Assembly (NCBI GenBank): GCA_009921505.1
Contig: RFXU01000002.1
Span: forward strand, 1 to 39,080
Origin: Flavobacteriaceae bacterium
GTDB taxonomy: Bacteria > Bacteroidota > Bacteroidia > Flavobacteriales > Flavobacteriaceae
Direction of reading: 5' to 3'
Length of the DNA: 39,080 nt
Shown one piece after another: positions 16,368-25,158 of the stretch. The first letter of the stretch is position 1; every line of letters begins with the position of its first letter. The position numbers were made by a program, and so were the translations under genes. Under the pieces are notes generated by a model. It did not search any database and was not told the DNA's origin. It saw nothing but the letters and a program-made list of their open reading frames with translations.

Positions 16368-18437
16368 TTAATAGAAATCAGCACGATTATCTTCGATATC
16401 TGCAATAGCTTTCAACGCATTAAAGATTCTTGTATTTATGGCGTTTACAAGTAGTCCAGATTTAATCTGATTGACATAAGAGGAATAATTCTCTAAAGCC
16501 ACTGCAGGCTGCTCTGAAAGCACGCGAACTTTAAATACTCCTGTCTCACCATCGATGAGTTCAGTTGTATTTAAGGCCCCTACACCAAATGCAGCGCCGA
16601 CCACAACAGGCTCTGTTCCCGCTCCAGCAATCGTAGGCGTTGCTCTTGTTAAGGCACTTGCGGTCTTAACCGTTACATTTTGGCTCGAAGCTAACTCTTG
16701 TAGTGTTGTTCCGCTAAGTCCCTGACGAATCATTTGGGCTTTTTTCTGCTTGCGCAAAATTGGTGTAACTGTTGCAGAAGCTTCTGCGACACTCATTAAT
16801 GCTTTTTCAGTACTCTTGCGTGTAACCTGAGCCACAACATAAGATTCATTTAAATTAAAACGCTTAACGTCTCCAACAGATACATCTTCTTGAAACGCCC
16901 AGTTAATAATGCTTCTGTTATTTCCAATTCCTGGAATATTCGCATCCAATGCCCCTATTCTGTTTACTGGACGAGGGGTTAATCCCTTCTGATCGGCCGC
17001 AACCGTAAATCCTTCATTGCGCGCGGCTTCTTCAAACTTTGCAGATTCTGTAAAAACAAGGGATAGAGTGGCCTCTGACGGCTCTATTTCCCGTGATATT
17101 GTCGCTACTTTGTAGGCTGTTGACTTTTCTTTTTGGCCTTCTATCTCAATGATGTGTACGCCAAATTGAGACTCTACCACCCCTAAATCTCCGGTGCGTC
17201 CTTCAAAACAAAAATCTCTAAATGGGGCAACCATAGTGTTGTATCCGAAGTAATCGTAATGCCCCCCTTTTTCAACACTCCCTACATCACTCGAGTGTGC
17301 ACGAACAAAATCGGCAAATTTTCGGCGGTTTTTCTTGAGTTCGGCATAGAGACTGTCCGCAAAAGCACGCGCTTCTGCAGGCGAACGTGTGATGCTGTCG
17401 GCACGACTCAGTCCCACTGGAATTAAAATGTGACGTGCTTCAACTGAGTCGGGCATTTGCATGGTCGCAACAACCTTAGACAATTTAAAATTACTCCCAT
17501 CGCGATAAGGTCCATAAACATCTCCTTCAGGCAAAGCAAGAAGTGAGTCTCTTAAAATCTGAGCCATGCCCTCTTTGCGCACCCACTGATCTACAAAATT
17601 TTGATCTGAATTGTCATTCACATAAAACGCCACGTCATCTGTAGAATTAAACCCATCAATCAATGCGGTCAAATCCCCTTTTTGAGCCTCCATATCTTCA
17701 TTGGACGCAGACTCTTCAAAAATGACATATTCTAGGTCTACCATAGGGTCTACCTCAAAATCTTTGGCATGCTCTCGTATGTAGGCCTTGATTTCGCTTT
17801 CAGAAACCTCGACCTCTTCATCCGCAATACTAGAGTAAGGAACATGAAGATATTCGATGTCTATTTTATCATTTTCAAAACGATATAACTGCTCACCGTC
17901 GGCCATAGAAACTTCCATTCCACTGGTGACTAAAGTAGCATAAGTGGACTGTCCTAAACTCTCGCGCACTCCTTTCAAAAAAGTGTCCCACTGTTGTTTG
18001 GCTCGGGCATTATTTTGGATCGCCGCCATATACTCTAAAAGGCGGGCATCACTGTATAGCCCATTTTCATCCTGAAAGGTAGGATTATTGGCCAGGGTCA
18101 TACGCAATTGGTCATTGAGTTGCTCTTCAGAAATGGTCAAGCCTAAAGCCTTAACCTGCTGATCGTACAACAAAGATTTCAATTGACGGTCCCAAACGAG
18201 ATTCATCGCTTGAGAGGCCGCTGCGTTTGGTCCTAAATTACGTTGATATTCATCGACCTGGGTCATAAAATCTTCACGTAAAATCTCTGTTCCATTGACT
18301 GTTGCTACAACATTCTGCACACTCGCTGCACTGCTGCCTTTGTTAATGATATCACTCAAAATGAATGAAAACAAAGCCAAAGCAATGATGAGAATCAAGA
18401 ACACACCGCGCTTACGAATACTATTTAAAACTGCCAT
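16368..18437 (-). CDS. PpiD/SurA-like periplasmic peptidyl-prolyl isomerase
   Basis: A 689-residue membrane-anchored folding helper. The N-terminus MAVLNSIRKRGVFLILIIAL gives one inner-membrane helix (about residues 11-30) with the rest in the periplasm. A SurA-N-like helical chaperone region covers about 40-190 and a parvulin rotamase domain about 331-440 (VEARHILIPVG, HSSDVGSVEKGGHYDYF, FGVHIIEIEG). A second, degenerate helical region follows. This layout is that of PpiD, although Bacteroidota copies are often named SurA or parvulin. It is the last gene of the CoaX-LptC cluster, fits with outer-membrane protein assembly and ends near the terminator at 16295. A possible own promoter lies at 18461-18468. 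Confidence 0.92.
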   Translation of the reverse strand: MAVLNSIRKRGVFLILIIALALFSFILSDIINKGSSAASVQNVVATVNGTEILREDFMTQVDEYQRNLGPNAAASQAMNLVWDRQLKSLLYDQQVKALGLTISEEQLNDQLRMTLANNPTFQDENGLYSDARLLEYMAAIQNNARAKQQWDTFLKGVRESLGQSTYATLVTSGMEVSMADGEQLYRFENDKIDIEYLHVPYSSIADEEVEVSESEIKAYIREHAKDFEVDPMVDLEYVIFEESASNEDMEAQKGDLTALIDGFNSTDDVAFYVNDNSDQNFVDQWVRKEGMAQILRDSLLALPEGDVYGPYRDGSNFKLSKVVATMQMPDSVEARHILIPVGLSRADSITRSPAEARAFADSLYAELKKNRRKFADFVRAHSSDVGSVEKGGHYDYFGYNTMVAPFRDFCFEGRTGDLGVVESQFGVHIIEIEGQKEKSTAYKVATISREIEPSEATLSLVFTESAKFEEAARNEGFTVAADQKGLTPRPVNRIGALDANIPGIGNNRSIINWAFQEDVSVGDVKRFNLNESYVVAQVTRKSTEKALMSVAEASATVTPILRKQKKAQMIRQGLSGTTLQELASSQNVTVKTASALTRATPTIAGAGTEPVVVGAAFGVGALNTTELIDGETGVFKVRVLSEQPAVALENYSSYVNQIKSGLLVNAINTRIFNALKAIADIEDNRADFY

Positions 18438-18460
18438 CTTTAGTCTTTTTTGATAGGGGG

Positions 18461-18468
18461 CGAAAATA
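18461..18468 (-). promoter_or_regulatory. Possible -7 box upstream of the PpiD-like gene
   Basis: On the minus strand the bases read TATTTTCG followed by CC, seven of eight matches to TAnnTTTG. The same string followed by CCC precedes coaX. It lies 23 bases before the ATG in the 90-base gap after the CNNM gene, and would give the isomerase its own promoter inside the cluster. Confidence 0.4.
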
Positions 18469-18527
18469 CCACTTATTAACGATTTATAAAAAACTCAAAT
18501 GAAAAAAAACACAACCAAAACGCAAAA

Positions 18528-19781
18528 TCAATCTGCATCGACTCTGGCGAGTTCTACGAGCTCGATTTTCGTATTGGACACTTCAAGGATTGTAAGGGTA
18601 AAATCTTCTATGTCAATGACTTCACCTTGCTCAGGAATTTCCTCAGCCACATGGACGATTAATCCTCCCAAAGTCTCATATTGCTCACTTTCTGGCAAGT
18701 CCAATTTGTAGGTTTCATTGAGATAATCCACTTCCAAACGCGCCGAAAAGCGCCAACGATTTTGATCCAGTTCTTCCTCAACCAAAGCGAGCGAGTCGTG
18801 TTCGTCTTCAATTTCACCAAAAAGTTCCTCAATGATGTCCTCCACAGTAATGATGCCGGCTGTACCCCCATATTCGTCCACAACCACTGCGATACTCTTG
18901 CGTTTGCGCGTGAGCACTTGAAGGATATCCTTAGCAAGCATGGTCTCGGGAATAAAGACCACAGGCATTAAAACTTGACTCAGCACCTCAGGTTTTTTAA
19001 AGAGTTCAAAAGAGTGTACATATCCAAGGATGTTGTCCAAATTATCTTGGTAAACCAAAATTTTCGAGAGTCCCGTTTCTGTAAAGCGCTCACTCAGGGC
19101 CCGAGGGGTCGTTTGCACATCAACCCCGATTACCTCTGTACGTGGGATCATTACCTCACGTGCCTTTACATCAGAAAACTCCAGTGCATTTTGAAAAATT
19201 TGTATTTCACTATCCACCTCATCCTCGATTTCCAAGCTGTCCATCTGCTCATTGATGTAATGGCCCAATTCTACTTTACTGAAGCTCAATTGGAGGTTAT
19301 CTCCTGGGGTTCTAAACAAAACCCTTAATATAAAATCCGAAATCCAAATCACTAATTCGGAAATCACCGAAAACAATAGATAAAAGATGTAGGCAGGCAA
19401 GGATAAAATAACCACCAACTGATTGGCGTAAATCTGAAAAAACACTTTAGGCAAAAACTCGGCCGTCCATAAAATCACTAAAGTTGAGATAAATGTATGG
19501 GCCATGAGTCCCCAAAATCCATCAAGAGGAACCCAATGCATCAAAACTTCGCCCATAAATAGTCCGTAAATCACCAGGGCAATATTATTACCAACCAACA
19601 TAGTAGCGATAAACTTAGAAGGACGAAGCGTGATTCGCTTTAAAACGGTAGCAATAAAATTATTTTGTTTCTTTTCAATTTCGAGATGAATCTTATTGGC
19701 CGAAACATAGGCGATTTCCATTCCGGAGAAAAAGGCCGAAAAAAGCAATGAAATAAAAATGATTAACAGGGATCCTTCCAT
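18528..19781 (-). CDS. CNNM/CorC (hemolysin-like) membrane protein with CBS pair
   Basis: A 417-residue protein with the three-part layout of the CNNM/HlyC/CorC family. A DUF21 membrane domain covers about residues 1-150 (FSGMEIAYVSANKIHLE, MLVGNNIALVIYG). A CBS pair covers about 200-325 (AREVMIPRTEVIGVD, AVVVDEYGGTAGIITVEDIIEELFGEI). A C-terminal CorC_HlyC domain follows, about 335-417 (WRFSARLEVDYLNE, TLGGLIV). Members are linked to magnesium or cobalt transport. The gliding protein GldE is a relative, but the gldD neighbour that would support that name is absent. Its start is 3 bases after the small membrane protein gene's stop. Confidence 0.92.
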   Translation of the reverse strand: MEGSLLIIFISLLFSAFFSGMEIAYVSANKIHLEIEKKQNNFIATVLKRITLRPSKFIATMLVGNNIALVIYGLFMGEVLMHWVPLDGFWGLMAHTFISTLVILWTAEFLPKVFFQIYANQLVVILSLPAYIFYLLFSVISELVIWISDFILRVLFRTPGDNLQLSFSKVELGHYINEQMDSLEIEDEVDSEIQIFQNALEFSDVKAREVMIPRTEVIGVDVQTTPRALSERFTETGLSKILVYQDNLDNILGYVHSFELFKKPEVLSQVLMPVVFIPETMLAKDILQVLTRKRKSIAVVVDEYGGTAGIITVEDIIEELFGEIEDEHDSLALVEEELDQNRWRFSARLEVDYLNETYKLDLPESEQYETLGGLIVHVAEEIPEQGEVIDIEDFTLTILEVSNTKIELVELARVDAD

Positions 19782-19784
19782 AAA

Positions 19785-19979
19785 TTATTTGGAACGATTT
19801 TCCATGTTTTTTCTAAACCAACGCTTAAAAAAATACATTCCTACGGCCACAACAGCAAAAATAATAAACATATAAGATCGCTCTCTATTTTCACTCCAAT
19901 TCGTAAGGACTAAGTATATCGAAAATAGAGCCATTGCGATGTAGCCATATTCAAAAAGCTTGTAAATCTTGCCGCGCAT
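19785..19979 (-). CDS. Small two-helix membrane protein, function unknown
   Basis: A 64-residue basic protein with two predicted membrane helices (about residues 10-27 and 37-52), a linker WSENRERS and a strongly basic tail (KRWFRKNMENRSK). No family recognised. It lies 11 bases after lptC and 3 bases before the CNNM gene in an otherwise gap-free operon, and has ATG start and clean stop, so it is likely a real gene. Its place beside lptC hints at an envelope role, which is inference. Confidence 0.75.
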   Translation of the reverse strand: MRGKIYKLFEYGYIAMALFSIYLVLTNWSENRERSYMFIIFAVVAVGMYFFKRWFRKNMENRSK

Positions 19980-19990
19980 ATTTATAGGGT

Positions 19991-20551
19991 TTATTCGGAA
20001 TCCACAATACGTTGAATCCCTTTATTATTTCTTGAAAGAAAGATAGTAAAATCTTCATTGGCATCAAATCGACTCCCATCATTATACGAGCCGTCACTAA
20101 AGGTGATTCGATAGGGTTGATCGGTAAACAACCATTGTCCTCTTTGATTCCAATACAGTTGCTCTGCCTCCAAAATATTTCCATCTGCCGTGGTCAACAC
20201 TACATTTTGACGCAAATCAACAAGTCCACTCGAGCCATAGCGTATGGCATAGTCTGAGCGGACCGTACTCTCTTGGTCCTGATCAAAAAAGTGGATATCA
20301 ATGCCTTCTGGAAATTCCTGGTAATCAAACTCATAATTACTATAATCCAAAAGTTTGGGCGCAATAAGATTGGTCACTAAGCGCCCTGAATCAGTATATT
20401 TTAAATTCACCTCTTGTCCTTCTGCAATTGGACGCTCATCACTCAGGTTTAATTGCTGCACCTGATCATAAGTTCCTTCACAAGAAAAAAACGCCATAAG
20501 TCCGAAAAAGACTATGGCGTTTACAGGCAAATTGTGTTTGTATTTTCTCAT
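19991..20551 (-). CDS. lptC: LPS export protein LptC
   Basis: A 186-residue protein of the LptC type, which carries lipopolysaccharide from the LptBFG transporter to the LptA bridge. The N-terminus has a lipobox-like FFSC (Cys24), so in this group it is probably lipid-anchored instead of helix-anchored. The OstA/LptA-like beta fold follows, with AEGQEVNLKYTDSGRLVTNL, DYAIRYGSSGLVDLRQNV and GNILEAEQLYWNQRGQWLF. The ATG at 20551 was chosen because it overlaps the upstream stop as TAATG and directly precedes the signal sequence. An upstream in-frame start at 20590 adds 13 residues inside the preceding gene. Confidence 0.88.
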   Translation of the reverse strand: MRKYKHNLPVNAIVFFGLMAFFSCEGTYDQVQQLNLSDERPIAEGQEVNLKYTDSGRLVTNLIAPKLLDYSNYEFDYQEFPEGIDIHFFDQDQESTVRSDYAIRYGSSGLVDLRQNVVLTTADGNILEAEQLYWNQRGQWLFTDQPYRITFSDGSYNDGSRFDANEDFTIFLSRNNKGIQRIVDSE

Positions 20552-21903
20552 TAAAGATTGGGCACTTTTACACTGCCGCCGATCCAACAATTAATGGTAA
20601 TCACCTTTCCGGCCATCCCTTCAGCAAAAATATCACTTTTGCTCGGAGCGCGTCCGCGATAACTCTCAGCAGTAGCTTTTGCCGTAGCGGCAACAGACGC
20701 ATCTACACGAGCCGCACGATCAGCCATTTCAGCGGCTTTCCAGTTAATGGCTCTCTTTTCAAATACACTTCCTCCACAATCATTAGAACTTTTGGAGTAC
20801 ATATCGGCAATTCGCAAGTAACAAATCCCTTTTGAAGGCTTTTGCTCCAAAACTTTATAATAACTGCTTCGCGCATTGCTATAACTTCCTCGTTTGCGAT
20901 AATTCTCTGCAATAGCAAAGGTATAATCGGCTGCCTTATTCAAATTGGTTTCGAGTTCAACGGCCTGATTATAATAGTTTATGGCATCAGTATTGTTTCC
21001 ATCACGATCGGCCAATCTACCGAGATAAAAAGCAGAGGCTGCAGAAGGTTGAAGTGAATGCAATTGTTGGACTAACTGATAAAACAAAGGCGTCTCACAA
21101 TCCTTGGCATTCAAACGACTCGCTGCACTTTTAAGCCAAGCGATATCTTCTTTCTTTTCTTCAAAATTCTTCTCGTACAAGGGAATTAAATTGTCACAAT
21201 CGGCAACAGATCCCAACTTGGCGTCTACACTTTCTTTAATTTTTGCATAATAACCCAAGTACTTTTCATAACCATCAAGTTTCTTTTGATCCTTGCTACT
21301 CAATTTCTGACCGGCCTCTTCTTTTTCAATCATTTTGTTGATTTGCAAAGCGTAATTCCCTTCTTCTTTTTCGATTTTCTCTACAATGATGTCATAAAGA
21401 TCAAAGACTTCTTGTATGTCCTTTTGGCCGTCTTTATAAAGATCCATAACCAAGGAAAAATAAGTATAAATCGCTTTTGGGCTTTTAAAATTTGGCTCAT
21501 CTGTTTTGTAGGCCAAATCAAAAGCATTGTACTGAGACAGCTTGTCGCCAATACCGTTGTCGTATTTAATTTGAGCGATGTCCGCCATAATCTCCCCTTT
21601 TTTAGACTTTTTAGGGAAGTATTTCATACGCAATTGATAAGCATTCTCAAGATCTTTAATTTTGGTTTGATCTCCTTGCTCAATAAAGTATTCGAACATT
21701 TTCACCGCGTATTGATATACAGCGACATTGTATTGAGGACATGAGGTGATTACCTTATTATAATGAGGCAATGCTCCTTCATAATTTTTAATTTTAGCTG
21801 GTTCTGTATATAAAGAAACAGCTATAGTGCAGTCGTCTTGAGCACTAGCGTTTGTCGTCATCAAAATGGCAAAAAATGCCAAAAGCAAAATCTTAGTTTT
21901 CAT
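20551..21903 (-). CDS. Exported tetratricopeptide-repeat protein
   Basis: A 450-residue protein with a signal peptide (ending NASAQ, about residue 21) followed by helical TPR-like repeats. One clear repeat is SAFYLGRLADRDGNNTDAIN and the next is YTFAIAENYRKRGSYSNARS, at about residues 287-355. The N-terminal half is helical and lysine/glutamate-rich. A periplasmic scaffold for protein contacts is the general expectation for the family. The partner is not known. It is located between an outer-membrane barrel gene (9 bases upstream) and lptC (1-base overlap), so a part in envelope assembly is plausible. Confidence 0.85.
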   Translation of the reverse strand: MKTKILLLAFFAILMTTNASAQDDCTIAVSLYTEPAKIKNYEGALPHYNKVITSCPQYNVAVYQYAVKMFEYFIEQGDQTKIKDLENAYQLRMKYFPKKSKKGEIMADIAQIKYDNGIGDKLSQYNAFDLAYKTDEPNFKSPKAIYTYFSLVMDLYKDGQKDIQEVFDLYDIIVEKIEKEEGNYALQINKMIEKEEAGQKLSSKDQKKLDGYEKYLGYYAKIKESVDAKLGSVADCDNLIPLYEKNFEEKKEDIAWLKSAASRLNAKDCETPLFYQLVQQLHSLQPSAASAFYLGRLADRDGNNTDAINYYNQAVELETNLNKAADYTFAIAENYRKRGSYSNARSSYYKVLEQKPSKGICYLRIADMYSKSSNDCGGSVFEKRAINWKAAEMADRAARVDASVAATAKATAESYRGRAPSKSDIFAEGMAGKVITINCWIGGSVKVPNL

Positions 21904-21912
21904 AACTCTATT

Positions 21913-23151
21913 TTAATCGTATAATCTTTTTTCGAACCACTTGTCATTAAGAGAAAGGCCTACAAATATATTGACAAATGATTCCTCTACCAATCCATTG
22001 TTTTTAGTCCCACGACCTCCGTACTCGACACCAATATTTACATTTGAAAATGTACGTCCTAGATTAATCCCTAGTCCAAAAGACATGCCAAACTCTGAGA
22101 TCGCGTTGCCGTTTACATTAATTCCAGTCTCTTCAAAGCGGAACCCGCCACGGTAAACAATCCGCTTGAGGAGGTTTGAAAATGAATTGTAGTCTGGTAT
22201 ATAAAACCCGCCCATTTTAAAACGCAAGGCATCTTCGTAAGTAACATTGTCTAACACAACCGTACTACTGGCCAAATTACTTGTTTTCTGTGCACTAACT
22301 TCTGCGGATAACGACCATTTTCGTTCCTCCACTAATCCAAGTCCCACAGTTATCTGAGAAGGAAAAACAAAATCAGTGTTAGCCAATTCAATATCGCGTC
22401 GGTCGATAGGGGAAGTATTTCCGTTTGGCAATAAGAGCACAGTCGCTATTTGCCGGGCATTTTCCGAAGTGAATTTGGTCTCGGGTGTATAACTCACAGA
22501 GGCCAAACCATTGAGTTTTCCTTTGAGAACGCGTCTGTATTGTAGTCCCAAATTCATACTGAGTCCCAGCAAGTCACTTTCGTTGTCTTCTTCGGTCCCT
22601 AGTTGTATGTCGTCTTGAAAGGTTACCGCATTATTGCGGATTTTACCAAAATTATAATTCGCCTCAACCCCTAAATTCAGTTCAGGTGTTAGGGCATAAC
22701 CAAGACCAAAAAACACTTTGTTCATTCCACCACTTCCTGTGTATTGTGTGGTATTGGTGCCGTCTATATTTTCTAGTTTATACCCAGAGGTCGTTAAAGG
22801 CAAAAGCCCAAAAGCGCCTCCAAATTTTCCCATGGGGAACGCCACCGCCATATAATCTAGCGTTGTCGTAGTGGCCCGCTCGCTATCCAAGGCCGTACTT
22901 AGCGTGTTGAACTTATGACTGCCCGCAATTGAATAATTGACTAATTTCAAATTGGCCAGACCCGCTGGATTCAGAAGATTTACGTGAATACTATCGGAAT
23001 AAGTGCTCACGCCCCCCATAAGTCGATTTTCGACAGTTCCACGAAAATTTAAATTGCCGATCCCAAAAAAAGAATAAGGCGAGGTCGTCCCCTGCCCCCA
23101 GATCGGGGCAGTAATGGCAAATGCCATGACGATAAATATTTTTTTGAGCAT
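21913..23151 (-). CDS. FadL-like outer-membrane beta-barrel protein
   Basis: A 412-residue protein with a signal peptide (ending APIWGQ, about residue 20) and features of outer-membrane barrels: alternating hydrophobic strands, many Gly/Asn/Thr, and an early motif SPYSFFGIGN...NPAGLA that resembles the N-terminal region of FadL/OmpP1 proteins and of Bacteroidota relatives. Later strands include FGLGYALTPELNLGVEANY and FGMSFGLGINLGRTFS. The C-terminus is FVGLSLNDKWFEKRLYD. Substrate not predictable. Its ATG overlaps the coaX stop as TGATG. Confidence 0.8.
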   Translation of the reverse strand: MLKKIFIVMAFAITAPIWGQGTTSPYSFFGIGNLNFRGTVENRLMGGVSTYSDSIHVNLLNPAGLANLKLVNYSIAGSHKFNTLSTALDSERATTTTLDYMAVAFPMGKFGGAFGLLPLTTSGYKLENIDGTNTTQYTGSGGMNKVFFGLGYALTPELNLGVEANYNFGKIRNNAVTFQDDIQLGTEEDNESDLLGLSMNLGLQYRRVLKGKLNGLASVSYTPETKFTSENARQIATVLLLPNGNTSPIDRRDIELANTDFVFPSQITVGLGLVEERKWSLSAEVSAQKTSNLASSTVVLDNVTYEDALRFKMGGFYIPDYNSFSNLLKRIVYRGGFRFEETGINVNGNAISEFGMSFGLGINLGRTFSNVNIGVEYGGRGTKNNGLVEESFVNIFVGLSLNDKWFEKRLYD

Positions 23152-23879
23152 CAGTCCTTGTTGATCAATAAAATTTGGTTGAGTCCTTCCAATAAAAAAT
23201 TAGGATGGGCAAAGATGTCATTTTTTATGTGATCTCGCAAAATTTCAAGGTCTCCTCCTGTTAAAAATGTCGTTAAATTCGGATTGTATTGCTCATACTG
23301 ATTTATGAACCCATGAATTTCATGAATTAATCCACGAAATGCTCCTTGATGCATCGAGTTATCCGTGCTGTCTCCATACCAATGGTCAGTGGCTTGAATG
23401 CTCAGATTAGGTAACTTCTCTGTGTAGTCATGCATTGCTTTGTAACGCATGGTTAGACCGGGACTTATCGCTCCACCATAATAGCGTCCGTTAGCATCAA
23501 TAAAATCGTAAGTTACGCAGGACCCGCAATCAATCACCAATGACGCGACCCCTGGAGCATGAAATTTGGCTGCACTCACTAAGGCCAAGCGATCATGTCC
23601 CAAAGTTTTCGGAGACTTATAGTGATTATCTACGGGCAATTTTAAATTATGATTCATGTGGAAAACCTTGAGTTTACTCGAAACATAATCTAAGAATAAG
23701 GGACGATCGGCACCGCTCTGACACCAAATAGCCGTGTTCAACTCTGGATAGGTTATTAAGAGATGCTCAAAGCCATCGCGCAAATTTTTTTCTAACCAAA
23801 AGCCATGAGCGATTAATTTGTGGTGCTCAAATACACCGAACTTTACCCGCGTATTGCCTAAATCAAGAACTAAGTTCAT
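23151..23879 (-). CDS. coaX: Type III pantothenate kinase
   Basis: A 242-residue CoaX enzyme that phosphorylates pantothenate in the first step of coenzyme A synthesis. It is an ASKHA-fold kinase: the phosphate-binding loop is LVLDLGNTRVKFG (Asp6), the second motif is GHDRLALVSAA, the third VIDCGSCVTYDFID and the substrate motif YYGGAISPGLTMRYKAM, with LTGGD near the C-terminus. The ATG at 23879 follows an in-frame TTG at 23882. ATG is preferred because family members begin just before LVLDLGNT. It leads the coaX-OMP-TPR-lptC cluster. A possible -7 box lies at 23903-23910. Confidence 0.95.
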   Translation of the reverse strand: MNLVLDLGNTRVKFGVFEHHKLIAHGFWLEKNLRDGFEHLLITYPELNTAIWCQSGADRPLFLDYVSSKLKVFHMNHNLKLPVDNHYKSPKTLGHDRLALVSAAKFHAPGVASLVIDCGSCVTYDFIDANGRYYGGAISPGLTMRYKAMHDYTEKLPNLSIQATDHWYGDSTDNSMHQGAFRGLIHEIHGFINQYEQYNPNLTTFLTGGDLEILRDHIKNDIFAHPNFLLEGLNQILLINKD

Positions 23880-23902
23880 CAAATTATTGAATATTGTTAG
23901 GG

Positions 23903-23910
23903 CGAAAATA
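23903..23910 (-). promoter_or_regulatory. Possible -7 box upstream of coaX
   Basis: TATTTTCG on the minus strand, followed by CCC, is the same variant -7 box seen before the PpiD-like gene. A TTGACA lies upstream, but at 24 bases the spacing is longer than usual. The box lies 23 bases before the coaX ATG. Confidence 0.4.
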
Positions 23911-24057
23911 CAATTTGCCCACGTTTTCTTATGTCAATTTATTGTCAAATTTATCCCATATGATGATTTACATGAAGTCAACTCATTGATTTCTATGGAA
24001 TTCTATTTTGTTTAACATTTTTAACAAAAGATTAAACAAAAAATGAAGTTAATGCCG

Positions 24058-24065
24058 TTACTTTG
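24058..24065 (+). promoter_or_regulatory. Possible -7 box upstream of the fasciclin gene
   Basis: TTACTTTG resembles TAnnTTTG (one mismatch, or one base shorter) and lies 22 bases before the ATG at 24088. No TTG is found at the expected -33 distance in an A-rich stretch. Confidence 0.35.
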
Positions 24066-24087
24066 TGACTCATAAAAACAATTAGCT

Positions 24088-25074
24088 ATGATTTTTCAAA
24101 AATTTCTTAAACCAACAACCCTTGCCTTATTGGCCATTGCGTTTTCTTTTGTTGCCTGTTCAGATGACGACGAGAACACAACAAATACACCAGAACCCTT
24201 AAACATCGTTGAAACTGCTCTAGAAACAGCAGATTTAAGCTCCTTAGTTGCTGCACTTCAAGCCGCTGACGGGGATCTAGTCAACGTATTGAGCGGCGGT
24301 GAGTTCACTGTACTAGCGCCGACAAATGCTGCTTTCGACAGCTTCTTAACCGCTAATGGATTTGCTGATTTAAGCGAAGTCCCTACAGACGTTTTAGCCA
24401 ACATCCTTTTAAACCATGTCGTTGCTGGTACTGTAATGTCTACAGACCTAACTGCAGCCGGTGCTGGATACACGCAAACAAACGCGACCAATATGGACGG
24501 TGATGTTTTGAGCTTGTACTTCAACACATCAAACGGCGTTGTTTTCAATGGAGTAAGTACAGTAGCACAAGCTGATATTGAAGCAACAAATGGTGTGATT
24601 CACATCGTGGACCAAGTTATTGGGTTACCTACCATTGCAACATTTGCTACTGCAGACCCAACTTTTGAGACTTTGGTTGCGGCCTTAACGCGTCCAGATT
24701 TAGAAGTGCCTTTTGTAACTATTTTAAGTTCAACCGGACAAGGAACGCCATTGACCGCATTTGCACCAACCAATGATGCATTTGGCAGCTTATTGACCGA
24801 ACTTGGCATTGATGATCTTTCTCAAATCGATGTGAATACATTGACTGCAGTTCTTCTAACACACGTGGTTGGAGAAGCCAATGTTCGCGCAGAAGATTTA
24901 ACCCAAGATATGCCCGTACCAACTTTAGTCGGAGAGAGTTTAACTGTTGATCTAACCAATGGTCCACAGCTTGTTGACCCGAATGGACGTGTGGCCAATA
25001 TCATTGCTAACAATGTACAGGCTTACAACGGAGTAGTACACGTTATCGACAAAGTAGTTTTACCACTATTATAG
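24088..25074 (+). CDS. Two-domain fasciclin (FAS1) surface lipoprotein
   Basis: A 328-residue lipoprotein with a signal ending FVAC (Cys24) followed by SDDDEN. Two FAS1 domains follow, about residues 40-180 and 183-327. Each has the conserved H1 type block (TVLAPTNAAFDSF and LTAFAPTNDAFGSL) and H2 type block (NGVIHIVDQVIGLP and NGVVHVIDKVVLP). FAS1 domains mediate adhesion or matrix contacts. The acidic residues right after the lipid-bearing cysteine match the surface-export signal described for Bacteroidota lipoproteins, so the protein is probably displayed outside the cell. It is monocistronic, with its own terminator. Confidence 0.94.
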   Translation: MIFQKFLKPTTLALLAIAFSFVACSDDDENTTNTPEPLNIVETALETADLSSLVAALQAADGDLVNVLSGGEFTVLAPTNAAFDSFLTANGFADLSEVPTDVLANILLNHVVAGTVMSTDLTAAGAGYTQTNATNMDGDVLSLYFNTSNGVVFNGVSTVAQADIEATNGVIHIVDQVIGLPTIATFATADPTFETLVAALTRPDLEVPFVTILSSTGQGTPLTAFAPTNDAFGSLLTELGIDDLSQIDVNTLTAVLLTHVVGEANVRAEDLTQDMPVPTLVGESLTVDLTNGPQLVDPNGRVANIIANNVQAYNGVVHVIDKVVLPLL

Positions 25075-25095
25075 ATTAGTTATTGACGATAATAG

Positions 25096-25122
25096 AAAAG
25101 GCCAGCAGTAGCTGGCCTTTTT
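25096..25122 (+). terminator. Intrinsic terminator after the fasciclin gene
   Basis: GGCCAGC (25100-25106) and GCTGGCC (25111-25117) form a 7-base stem with AGTA loop, followed by TTTTT. The A run before the stem gives some ability to act on the opposite strand, which would serve the convergent YceI gene. Confidence 0.9.
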
Positions 25123-25158
25123 ACGTTTTATAAGGTCACTTAACAACTTAAGTAACAA

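Noticed and set aside
20554-20590. Upstream start for lptC
   Set aside because: Would lie inside the TPR gene and put 13 polar residues before the signal; TAATG overlap start at 20551 is better.
21286-21744. 152-codon open frame on the plus strand inside the TPR gene
   Set aside because: Antisense to a protein with a signal peptide and TPR repeats; no recognisable domains, no promoter, composition follows the opposite strand.
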